From: CAZMSQ01 sp964569025
GTDB taxonomy: Bacteria; Bacteroidota; Bacteroidia; Chitinophagales; Saprospiraceae
Direction: 5' to 3'
DNA length: 25,976 nucleotides
Assembly (NCBI GenBank): GCA_964569025.1
Contig: CAZMSQ010000032.1
Coordinates: 1-25,976 of the forward strand
Shown here: in pieces, positions 1 through 5,949 of the stretch
Layout of the letters: each line of letters opens with the position of its first letter
How positions within the stretch are numbered: position 1 is the first letter of the stretch
Made by a program: the position numbers and the translations under genes
The notes under the pieces: generated by a model
What the model was told of the DNA's origin: nothing
Databases searched by the model: none
What the model saw: only the letters and a program-made list of their open reading frames with translations

Positions 1-158
1 TTGAAGGAATTCAGGCCTCTTCGCGGCATAAGTCCGGAGTCGCTCTGCGGTTTCCGAGGATCAAACGATGGCGGACCGACAAGCCTGCAAATGAGGCTAA
101 TACCCTCGAAGATTTAAAAGCCATGCTCCGCATCATGCCATCAGCCACGGACGGCTAA
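1..158 (+). CDS. ATP-dependent DNA ligase, C-terminal end (5' partial)
   Basis: This is an open frame entering from the left edge (complete codons from base 3) and ending in TAA at 156-158, giving 51 residues. It contains RHKSGVALRFPRIKRWRTDKP followed by NTLEDLKAMLR. This matches my memory of the end of the OB-fold domain in bacterial ATP-dependent DNA ligases, where the RFPR-x-x-RWRxDKP stretch is nucleotidyltransferase motif VI, which acts in AMP transfer and metal-pyrophosphate orientation. The enzyme seals nicks using ATP; in bacteria this kind often sits with ligase-associated exonuclease and helicase genes and serves repair. The catalytic lysine domain lies outside the window, so the overall type cannot be checked. 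The next gene, yebC, has its own promoter, so the two are probably not one unit. Confidence 0.85.
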   Translation, partial: EGIQASSRHKSGVALRFPRIKRWRTDKPANEANTLEDLKAMLRIMPSATDG

Positions 159-199
159 TTTTTAGGGATACAGGTAGCGGGAAATGACTGTATGCGCCC

Positions 200-231
200 T
201 TTGAAAAATCCATGCAAAGCCCGTATTTTTG
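200..231 (+). promoter_or_regulatory. Bacteroidota-type promoter of yebC
   Basis: TTTG at 200-203 is followed after exactly 20 bp by TATTTTTG at 224-231. This is a full match to the Bacteroidota sigma-ABfr consensus (-33 TTTG, -7 TAnnTTTG). Transcription would begin just after the box, giving a leader of about 20 nt to the ATG at 262. It also rules out the TTG at 229 as a translation start, because that codon lies inside the -7 box. Confidence 0.72.
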
Positions 232-261
232 GCCGCACAAACAGGAAAATACCTCCGAACT

Positions 262-984
262 ATGGGAAGAGCGTTTGAATACCGGAAAGCGACAAAATTT
301 GCCCGCTGGGACCGCATGGCGAAACAGTTCACCAAAGCAGTCCGCCAAATCACCATCGCAGTAAAAGAGGGGGGGCCAGACCCAGAATACAACTCTATCC
401 TGCGCCGCGCCATCCAAAACGCAAAGGCCGTCCAGATGCCCAAAGATCGCATCGAGGCAGCCATAAAAAAAGCTTCAGACAAAGACTCCAGCAACTACGA
501 ATCAGTTGTCTATGAAGGTATGGCCCCTCATGGAGTTGCCATTGTCGTAGAGACCACCACCGACAATCCAGTGCGCACCGTCGCCAATGTCAGGTCATAT
601 TTCCGCAAAAAAGGAGGAACGTTGGGCACGCTGGGTATGCACGACTTTATCTTTGATCGGAAAGGTGTGTTCTACATCAAACCTGAAGACATTGATGATC
701 AGGAAGAATTTGAGCTTGAATTCATAGATCACGGTCTGGAGAAAATTGAAAAGGTCGAAGTCGAGGGTCAGGATTGGTACCAGATTATGGTCAGCTTCGA
801 AGACTTTGGTAAAATGCAGAATGCCCTTGAGTCCAGTGACATCAAAGTCGAAAAGTCAGAACTCGAACGGATCCCTTCGTTTACAAAGGAGTTGACAGAG
901 GAGGAAATAGATGAAGTCCTCGCCCTCGTGGATTTGCTGGAGCAGGATGATGATGTCACCAATGTCTTTCACAATCTTTCATAA
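262..984 (+). CDS. yebC: YebC/PmpR family protein (TACO1-like)
   Basis: A 240-aa protein with the family's usual length and landmarks: MGRAFEYRK at the N-terminus, the Lys/Arg-rich first domain with the GGPDPEYNSILRRAIQNAK region (about residues 37-56), MPKDRIEAAIKKA, YEGMAPHGVAIVVETTTDN (about 81-99), and the acidic C-terminal domain. YebC proteins are cytoplasmic. They were long annotated as transcriptional regulators; more recent work on bacterial YebC and mitochondrial TACO1 supports a ribosome-associated role that relieves stalling at proline-rich stretches. I chose the ATG at 262 over the in-frame TTG at 229 because it gives the canonical Bacteroidota N-terminus and lies downstream of the predicted promoter. 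The gene is convergent with the metallo-hydrolase gene, with only 18 bp between the stop codons. Confidence 0.97.
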   Translation: MGRAFEYRKATKFARWDRMAKQFTKAVRQITIAVKEGGPDPEYNSILRRAIQNAKAVQMPKDRIEAAIKKASDKDSSNYESVVYEGMAPHGVAIVVETTTDNPVRTVANVRSYFRKKGGTLGTLGMHDFIFDRKGVFYIKPEDIDDQEEFELEFIDHGLEKIEKVEVEGQDWYQIMVSFEDFGKMQNALESSDIKVEKSELERIPSFTKELTEEEIDEVLALVDLLEQDDDVTNVFHNLS

Positions 985-1002
985 ACCCTTCATAAAAAGG
1001 CA

Positions 1003-1944
1003 TTAATAACGCTTGCCCTGCTGACCTGCCTGAAAGCCTTCCCCTTCAATTTTTGTGCGGACTGCTTCGATCCACAGCAGTGGGTTGGTGTGGTTGAAGT
1101 GAAAAAATACCACTTTTGAAGTCACCTCCGGGGGGTATGCAGAGAGTTGGGAAATGGTTTCGACCACAAGCGGGTGCGGGATGGTATTGATATTGCGGTA
1201 TGGCAATTCGTTTTGCGTGTAGAATGTTCCGTCCAGAAATGCAACATCCACCGATTCCAGCTCATCTTCGAGATTTCGGTCCCATTTGTGCCATTTATCG
1301 ATATCCGGAAGATAGAGATACGATTTGGCGGAGGTGATGAGTCGGAAACCCACTGTTTCCGAAAACTCATCCCTGTGAGGTACTGAAATGGGAATAAAGC
1401 TCACCCGTTCGTTGAGAACCACGGTACTGTCTGCCACGACCGTGTTGAGGACAATATTTTCATATGCCACAAGTTGACTCCACGGGCCATTTGTCCCAAG
1501 AAACGTTGCCATACGAGGCATGGCATACACTGCGACAGATTTGGTATTGAGCGCTTCCACGCCGAGTTGCATGAGCCCAGTATAGTGTCCCATGTGGGCG
1601 TGTGTCAGCAGGATGCCCTCCGGCACCATCGGATAAGCCCCATCGGTGAGGTCTCTGAACAAAGCCAGTTGAGCGCCGATATCAGGTGTTGCATCAATCA
1701 GCCACCACGTGCCAGATTCTGGATCAACCAGAGCCGCTGATGCCACATATCTTCTCATCCCGTCATCCGCTCTGGCCGGCGAGCAGCACTGTCGGTCACA
1801 TCCGATGTGCGGATAGCCCCCGTCCTGGGCAATGCCCAGCAAAATAAAGTGCGGCTCTGGGTCTTCCAGAGTTTGCGCCTGCATCCCAGAGAGAGAGAGG
1901 AGGAAACATGCCAGAATACCATACAAATTGAATGCACTGTTCAT
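1003..1944 (-). CDS. Exported MBL-fold metallo-hydrolase, PqqB-like
   Basis: A 313-aa protein. Residues 1-24 form a signal peptide ending in SGMQAQ, so it is probably periplasmic. The metallo-beta-lactamase metal motif THAHMGH (His115, His117, His120) follows an N-terminal strand region with LLGIAQDGGYPHIGC. Later ligand candidates are His190 (VPHRDEFSETVGF), Asp214/Asp216, Asp238 in FLDGTF, and His257. The C-x3-CC cluster (Cys49, Cys53, Cys54), the VGF segment and the LDGTF segment resemble the PqqB branch of the superfamily. True PqqB is cytoplasmic and usually lacks an intact HxHxDH-type motif; this protein keeps three of its histidines and is exported, and no pqq genes are nearby. A hydrolase of unknown substrate is the safer reading. 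The ATG at 1944 is preferred to an upstream in-frame TTG at 1971 because it places the signal peptide at the N-terminus. Confidence 0.85.
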   Translation of the reverse strand: MNSAFNLYGILACFLLSLSGMQAQTLEDPEPHFILLGIAQDGGYPHIGCDRQCCSPARADDGMRRYVASAALVDPESGTWWLIDATPDIGAQLALFRDLTDGAYPMVPEGILLTHAHMGHYTGLMQLGVEALNTKSVAVYAMPRMATFLGTNGPWSQLVAYENIVLNTVVADSTVVLNERVSFIPISVPHRDEFSETVGFRLITSAKSYLYLPDIDKWHKWDRNLEDELESVDVAFLDGTFYTQNELPYRNINTIPHPLVVETISQLSAYPPEVTSKVVFFHFNHTNPLLWIEAVRTKIEGEGFQAGQQGKRY

Positions 1945-1990
1945 GAAGCTCAATCGGGTTTTACAATTCAAGAATAGCTCCTATAGACTA

Positions 1991-2012
1991 GGAAGTCCCA
2001 TATGGGACTTCC
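1991..2012. repeat. Perfect 22-bp palindrome
   Basis: The 11-bp arm GGAAGTCCCAT is followed immediately by its exact reverse complement, with CATATG at the centre. It lies 47 bp upstream of the metallo-hydrolase start and 135 bp beyond the stop of the DUF1801 gene, both on the minus strand. There is no T-run on either side, so it does not look like an intrinsic terminator. An operator for a dimeric regulator, or a dispersed palindromic element, fits better. The structure is certain; the function is not known. Confidence 0.9.
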
Positions 2013-2146
2013 ATTTGTTCATATTATTGAACTTATTGTTTCTTATTCAATCTTATGTGATTTTTGAATGAATAGTCGGTGTAACCAAATTGTATCTGAC
2101 ACTTGAAGTTTTTAGTCTTCAACATTTCTTTCGTGATACGTTTCAA

Positions 2147-2551
2147 TTAAATCTTTTTGGCAACAGACAGCTTGATCAATTGCCGCAATACAGACTCATC
2201 GATGTCTGCTAATCGTTTGATATACAGACACGATTTTCCTGTTTTGTGGGGACCCAGCTGTCCGAGAAGTTCTTCAACTTTCGAGAAGCCGTTCATAAGG
2301 TAGACAGAAATCTTGCCTTTCCGCGGTGAAAATCCCGTCAGAAACCAATCGCCCTCCCGACCGCTTTCATAGACATAATGGTAGTGACCAAACCCAATGA
2401 TGCTACCGCCCCACATGACTGGCTCTGCCCCGGTTTCCTCCCGCATGATGTCAACCAACGCAAAAGAATCAGCACGCTGCTGCACATCAGCAACGGAGTT
2501 GAGAAAGTCCTCAATGTTTGAAGATGAAGGTTGAGTTTTTGAATCGGCCAT
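2147..2551 (-). CDS. DUF1801 domain-containing protein
   Basis: A 134-aa soluble protein without signal peptide or membrane segments. The central part, MWGGSIIGFGHYHYVYESG followed by a WFLTGFSPRKGKISVYLM stretch (about residues 45-85), and the late GKSCLYIKRL segment are characteristic of the small DUF1801 (YdhG-like) family, which is widespread in Bacteroidota. The biochemical role of the family is not established; its fold is shared with frataxin-like alpha/beta proteins. The ATG at 2551 gives a slightly shorter product than an in-frame GTG at 2554. The gene is divergent from the alkaline phosphatase gene, and the 157-bp region between them carries several inverted repeats that may control one or both genes. 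Confidence 0.88.
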   Translation of the reverse strand: MADSKTQPSSSNIEDFLNSVADVQQRADSFALVDIMREETGAEPVMWGGSIIGFGHYHYVYESGREGDWFLTGFSPRKGKISVYLMNGFSKVEELLGQLGPHKTGKSCLYIKRLADIDESVLRQLIKLSVAKKI

Positions 2552-2586
2552 CACAAATGCTTTTTGGAAAGGTACCCCGCATTTTC

Positions 2587-2600
2587 GAGAATTTATTCTC
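2587..2600. repeat. Inverted repeat GAGAAT-TT-ATTCTC in divergent promoter region
   Basis: Six-base perfect arms are separated by TT. It lies 36 bp upstream of the DUF1801 start and 109 bp upstream of the phosphatase start. The size and location suit an operator for a small dimeric regulator, but there is no direct evidence for binding. Confidence 0.4.
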
Positions 2601-2626
2601 CGTGCGTTATGTTATGTCAGGAAGAT

Positions 2627-2654
2627 TGTGAAAGTTCACAGAGAATTCACAATC
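2627..2654 (+). promoter_or_regulatory. Pho-box-like element upstream of alkaline phosphatase
   Basis: TTCACA occurs at 2635-2640 and again at 2646-2651, an 11-nt period (about one helical turn) with a 5-bp spacer. Paired 6-7-bp direct repeats with 11-nt phasing are the known architecture of PhoB boxes and of Bacillus PhoP boxes (TTHAYA repeats). The first copy is also half of a perfect inverted repeat, TGTGAA-AG-TTCACA at 2627-2640. The outer arms GATTGTGAA (2624-2632) and TTCACAATC (2646-2654) form a second one. It ends 54 bp before the phosphatase ATG. Control by phosphate limitation is inferred from this architecture and from the target gene. Confidence 0.45.
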
Positions 2655-2708
2655 CACTTCCACTCAATCTCAGTTTTTTCGAATACCTTCGAAGCTAAAA
2701 CGCACAAT

Positions 2709-3794
2709 ATGAGACCGCTATTTTTCATGCTCGCATTCTTCTTTTTTCTGGGTTCCTGCACACCACCCACTCCGGTTGCTGAAGAACCAGCCACAGCAAA
2801 AAATGTCATTCTCCTCATCGGTGACGGAATGGGGCTGGCGCAACTCTCCACAGCCTATTATTATGGAGACAGCACCCCGAATTTCAGTCGATTTCCCGTC
2901 GTTGGTTTGCATCAGCCACAACCAAGCGGAGCGAAGATTACGGATTCTGCAGCCGGGGCAACTGCTTTTTCAACAGGGTTCAAGTCATTTAACTCTGCCA
3001 TAGGCGTCTCCGCTGACTCCTCTGCACAGGAAACCCTCTTGGAAATCGCTGCCAGTATGGATAAAAAAACCGGGGTCATTGCGACTTCCTCAATTACCCA
3101 TGCCACTCCAGCCTCTTTCTTCGCGCATGTTGTCAATCGCAATTTCCATGAAGACATTGCCCTGCAGTTTGTCAATGCCCCGGTCGATTTTGCAGCCGGT
3201 GGCGGGTATCAATACTTTTGCAACCGCAGTGACAGCCTGAATCTTTTAGACAGTTTGTCTGCAAAAGGAATGCAATGGGATACAACATCGTTGACCACAG
3301 ATATGAATCCAGAAAGCAGATATGCATTCCTGCTCGGACCCGACAGCTTGCACAGCATGCGGGGCGGGCGGGGCAATTTCCTTCCGGAAGCCACAGCAGA
3401 TGCCATCGACTTTCTTTCTACAGACACTGATGGGTTCTTCCTCATGGTCGAAGGCTCACAGATTGACTGGGGCGGACATGCCAATAACGCAGAATACATC
3501 ATCACTGAAGTCGCCGATTTTGACCAAACTCTTGGAGCGGTGTTGGACTATGCGGAACAAGACGGCAACACCCTCGTCGTCGTGACAGCTGACCACGAAA
3601 CGGGGGGCTTTGCCCTCTCCTCCCTTCAGGTCTATGGCCGTCGTGATTACGGATATATCAACCCCACCTTTTCAACTGGCGGACATACCGCCACCCTCAT
3701 TCCTGTGTTGGCCTTTGGGCCTGGAGCAGACAAATTCGGAGGCATTTACCAGAACACAGACATTTTTTCAAAAATCCGCGAAATCCTGCAGTAA
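2709..3794 (+). CDS. Alkaline phosphatase (PhoA family), lipoprotein
   Basis: A 361-aa enzyme that hydrolyses phosphomonoesters outside the cytoplasm to release phosphate. The N-terminus MRPLFFMLAFFFFLGSC is a lipoprotein signal with a lipid-accepting Cys. Every active-site residue known from E. coli PhoA can be placed: Asp39 in IGDGMG, nucleophile Ser80 in TDSAAGA, the Thr in THATPASF, the substrate Arg in HVVNRNF, Glu248, Asp253 and His257 in VEGSQIDWGGH, Asp295-His296 in TADHETGG, and His326 in TGGHTA. It is therefore expected to be an active two-Zn, one-Mg enzyme. It is shorter than E. coli PhoA, typical of compact bacterial forms. The ATG at 2709 is chosen over an in-frame GTG at 2628 because the lipoprotein signal begins there. 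A Pho-box-like repeat upstream suggests induction by phosphate starvation. Confidence 0.95.
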   Translation: MRPLFFMLAFFFFLGSCTPPTPVAEEPATAKNVILLIGDGMGLAQLSTAYYYGDSTPNFSRFPVVGLHQPQPSGAKITDSAAGATAFSTGFKSFNSAIGVSADSSAQETLLEIAASMDKKTGVIATSSITHATPASFFAHVVNRNFHEDIALQFVNAPVDFAAGGGYQYFCNRSDSLNLLDSLSAKGMQWDTTSLTTDMNPESRYAFLLGPDSLHSMRGGRGNFLPEATADAIDFLSTDTDGFFLMVEGSQIDWGGHANNAEYIITEVADFDQTLGAVLDYAEQDGNTLVVVTADHETGGFALSSLQVYGRRDYGYINPTFSTGGHTATLIPVLAFGPGADKFGGIYQNTDIFSKIREILQ

Positions 3795-3854
3795 AATCAT
3801 AGAATACCTCGTACAACCTTCAGGCAGGATTTCTCGTTTGTTTTTTGTGAGGTC

Positions 3855-3877
3855 AAAATGATCTCAGCTCATTTTTT
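3855..3877 (+). terminator. Possible weak terminator after alkaline phosphatase
   Basis: AAAATGA at 3855-3861 pairs perfectly with TCATTTT at 3869-3875 across a 7-nt loop, inside a six-T run that ends at 3877. The stem is AT-rich, so termination would be weak. The 106 bp before the DUF4412 start show no convincing TAnnTTTG box, so partial readthrough into that gene is possible. Confidence 0.3.
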
Positions 3878-3900
3878 CACATCAATTATCCTACAAGGCT

Positions 3901-4599
3901 ATGCACACAAAACATGCTTTCCTTCTGATGACTCTGTCAGTGTTCTTGCTGAACACAGCTTTTGCACAACGCACCTTTTACGGAACGGTCGAATATACTT
4001 ACGAAATCACCGGACCGGAGGCGGCCATGATGGCCATGATGATGCCTCAGAAAATGGTGATTCAGTACGGCAAGTCCGGTATGTCAACCTCTATGGAGGG
4101 CGGCATGATGTCCGGTATGCTCGGGCGGATGGTCGTCAATTCAAAGACCAATGAAACGTTCAGCATCAAAGACTCTGAAAAGGCGGTCTATATGATGGAC
4201 AATGGTGAGGTTGAAAAAGCCCAGAAAGCAGTCGACGGTCAGGTTGACAAGCCTGAGAAGCTTTCTGAGACGGCTGACATTCTGGGATACACCTGCCAGA
4301 AATACCGCGTGCTGACCAAGACACCACAAGGCAATCTTGAACAATTCATCTGGGCCACTGATGAACTGGCAGTCCCGGATATGGCCATGCCCGATAATCC
4401 TGCTATGGGAGCCCTGAACCTCGGAGTGGATGGTATGCCCCTCAAAGTCGAGATTGCGTTGCCCGGGACCTCTTCAAAGATGATCATGCTGGCGAGCTCT
4501 ATAGATGCCACTGAACCTGACGAAAATCTATTCTTGCGTCCGGAATCGTACAAGGTGAAAAAATTCTCAGATTTGATGCCGGCAGGTATGGGATTCTAA
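3901..4599 (+). CDS. DUF4412 domain-containing exported protein, methionine-rich
   Basis: A 232-aa protein with a cleavable signal peptide (LLMTLSVFLLNTAFAQ) and then a beta-rich body starting TFYGTVEYTYEITGPE. The layout is an early strand, an ILGYTCQKYRV segment near the middle, and a late EIALPGTSSKMIMLASSI stretch. It matches DUF4412, a family of secreted proteins common in Bacteroidota whose function is unknown. It is strikingly rich in methionine: I count about 24 of 232 residues, clustered around residues 41-80 (including AMMAMMMPQKM and MEGGMMSGMLGRM) and at PDMAMPDNPAMG. Met clusters in exported proteins can bind soft metals such as Cu(I), but nothing else here supports that role. 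The ATG at 3901 starts directly at the signal peptide. Confidence 0.85.
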   Translation: MHTKHAFLLMTLSVFLLNTAFAQRTFYGTVEYTYEITGPEAAMMAMMMPQKMVIQYGKSGMSTSMEGGMMSGMLGRMVVNSKTNETFSIKDSEKAVYMMDNGEVEKAQKAVDGQVDKPEKLSETADILGYTCQKYRVLTKTPQGNLEQFIWATDELAVPDMAMPDNPAMGALNLGVDGMPLKVEIALPGTSSKMIMLASSIDATEPDENLFLRPESYKVKKFSDLMPAGMGF

Positions 4600-4644
4600 C
4601 TTTCCAATTTCCTTTAACACGGCATTGTACTCAAAGGCAAAAGC

Positions 4645-4677
4645 AAAGGGCTGTCACCGTGCGGTGGCAGCCCTTTT
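4645..4677. terminator. Strong bidirectional intrinsic terminator
   Basis: GGGCTGTCACC (4648-4658) pairs with GGTGGCAGCCC (4663-4673), with one G-T wobble and a 4-nt loop. AAA before and TTTT after extend the stem to 14 bp and give T-runs on both strands. It lies 46 bp past the DUF4412 stop on the plus strand. It could also end minus-strand transcription coming from corA, 240 bp away. Confidence 0.85.
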
Positions 4678-4686
4678 GCGAACAGT

Positions 4687-4826
4687 CAGTATTGGCAAAA
4701 CATCGGCTCGTGTAGATGTCGGTACTGAGCAGATTGTATGCAGCACAGTCACCGGAGTTTGAGCCTGATGCAAAAGTAACAGTTCGAACAGCCCCGGACT
4801 GTGCATTTTTATCCACATACTGTGGA
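4687..4826. ncRNA. Candidate structured RNA or complex inverted-repeat region
   Basis: The 321-bp gap at 4600-4920 has no supportable protein gene but holds nested inverted repeats. CAGTATTG (4687-4694) pairs with CGGTACTG (4720-4727), allowing G-T pairs, and encloses ACATC/GATGT (4700-4704 and 4715-4719). GCACAGTC (4743-4750) pairs exactly with GACTGTGC (4797-4804), which on the plus strand is followed by ATTTTT. TCCACA-TAC-TGTGGA forms a small hairpin at 4812-4826. CACTTAAGTG at 4864-4873 is a perfect palindrome. It does not match tmRNA, RNase P RNA, SRP RNA or a tRNA by their hallmark motifs. No clear promoter was seen on either strand, so the strand is unknown and an RNA is only one explanation. 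Confidence 0.25.
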
Positions 4827-4920
4827 GAATACCCCGAATGCGCTCATTATCAATAGACAAGGGCACTTAAGTGATGAGTTGTTATGTGGAAAAAACCAAA
4901 CCAGACTGAAGGAAAGAGAA

Positions 4921-5871
4921 TCAGAACAGCCTACGGCTGTGGAAAAACCAAGCCAAAGAGAGGCTGATACCAATTGAGGCGATGAGGATGAAATAAAAGG
5001 CAAGGGGATGGTTGTCAAATGGGAGGCCTTCCACGTTCATGCCATAAAAACTGGCCACCAGAGTTGGTACCATTAAAATAATGGTAATAAGTGTGAGACG
5101 TTGTATGACCACATTGAGATTGTTGGAGATGATGGAGGCATAAGCCTCCATGGTACCATTGAGGATATTGGTATGAATATTGGCCATTTCCAAGGCCTGC
5201 CCATTGTCAATCAAAATGTCCTCAAACAAATCCGTCTTCTCCTCATCATCGCGAATGCCGAGAAAATCAATCCGCTTCATCTTCATCTTCAGCAGTTCAT
5301 TCGTACTGAGTGAGTTGACAAAATACACGAGGCTTTTTTCGATGCTCAGCAATTGCCTGAGTTCCTTGTTACGGCTGGCATCGTATAGTTCCTTTTCAAT
5401 GAGATTCCGCTTGACATTCAGTTTTTTCAGGCAGTTCAAAAACCGATAGACATTCTGCTCCATAATCTGAAGCGCGAAATGCTGGTGGTCGGTCGTATTA
5501 AAATTCTTCACCTTCCCATCGAGAAACATATCAAGGATTGGGCTCTCATAAGCTGAAATGGTCAGAATATTCTCAGGGGTAAGAATAATGCCGATTGGTG
5601 CTGTGATGTATATGGATTCATTTTCCCTGTCAATCTCATTGATGACCGGTGTGTTGAGGAGAATGAGCCGCACCTGCTCTTCCCGCTCATACCGCGAGCG
5701 TTCATCTACGTCAAGAGAATCCGTCAGAAAGTCCAGCGGGATGTCGTAATTCAGCGCTACCTCTTCTAATTCCTCCTGGCTAAAAGGCGGACAGATGTTA
5801 ATCCAGCAGTTTGGCTCTGCTGCCTCCAGCTCTTGCAGTACCCCGTCTTGTTTGGTATAAAATTCCAGCAT
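4921..5871 (-). CDS. corA: CorA family magnesium/divalent cation transporter
   Basis: A 316-aa inner-membrane channel that lets Mg2+ (or Co2+/Ni2+) into the cell as a homopentamer. It has a large soluble N-terminal alpha/beta and helical domain (about 1-250). Two C-terminal transmembrane helices follow: LTLITIILMVPTLVASFYG, which runs into the signature Gly-Met-Asn at residues 277-279, and LAFYFILIASIGISLSLAWFF. It ends in the basic HSRRLF tail expected on the cytoplasmic side. The periplasmic loop here reads GMNVEGLPF, an acidic variant of the usual loop. The length is normal for the family. The gene has its own promoter 35-66 bp upstream. A 7-bp hairpin (5880-5886 with 5894-5900, one G-T pair) would lie at the very 5' end of its short leader and could stabilise the message. 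No long Mg2+-sensing leader is present. Confidence 0.95.
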   Translation of the reverse strand: MLEFYTKQDGVLQELEAAEPNCWINICPPFSQEELEEVALNYDIPLDFLTDSLDVDERSRYEREEQVRLILLNTPVINEIDRENESIYITAPIGIILTPENILTISAYESPILDMFLDGKVKNFNTTDHQHFALQIMEQNVYRFLNCLKKLNVKRNLIEKELYDASRNKELRQLLSIEKSLVYFVNSLSTNELLKMKMKRIDFLGIRDDEEKTDLFEDILIDNGQALEMANIHTNILNGTMEAYASIISNNLNVVIQRLTLITIILMVPTLVASFYGMNVEGLPFDNHPLAFYFILIASIGISLSLAWFFHSRRLF

Positions 5872-5905
5872 CTCACCGAGAAAGGCATCTTCTGCCTTCC
5901 GGCAT

Positions 5906-5937
5906 CAAAAGTACGATATCAATTCGGAGGGTACAAA
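5906..5937 (-). promoter_or_regulatory. Bacteroidota-type promoter of corA
   Basis: Read on the minus strand, TTTG (5937-5934) is followed after exactly 20 bp by TACTTTTG (5913-5906), a complete match to TTTG-N20-TAnnTTTG. The leader to the ATG at 5871 would be about 30 nt. The spacing is identical to that of the yebC promoter. Confidence 0.72.
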
Positions 5938-5949
5938 CATCAGTGAGAA

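Noticed and set aside
4631..4816. Minus-strand frame of 61 codons across the structured gap
   Set aside because: It reads through the terminator stem and both large inverted repeats, has no promoter or homology I recognise, and its Cys-rich end is formed by the stem sequences.
4645..4920. tmRNA, RNase P RNA or tRNA in the gap
   Set aside because: The GGGGCTG...TTCGAA stretch on the minus strand looked suggestive, but there is no CCA end, T-loop pairing, tag frame or RNase P core motif.
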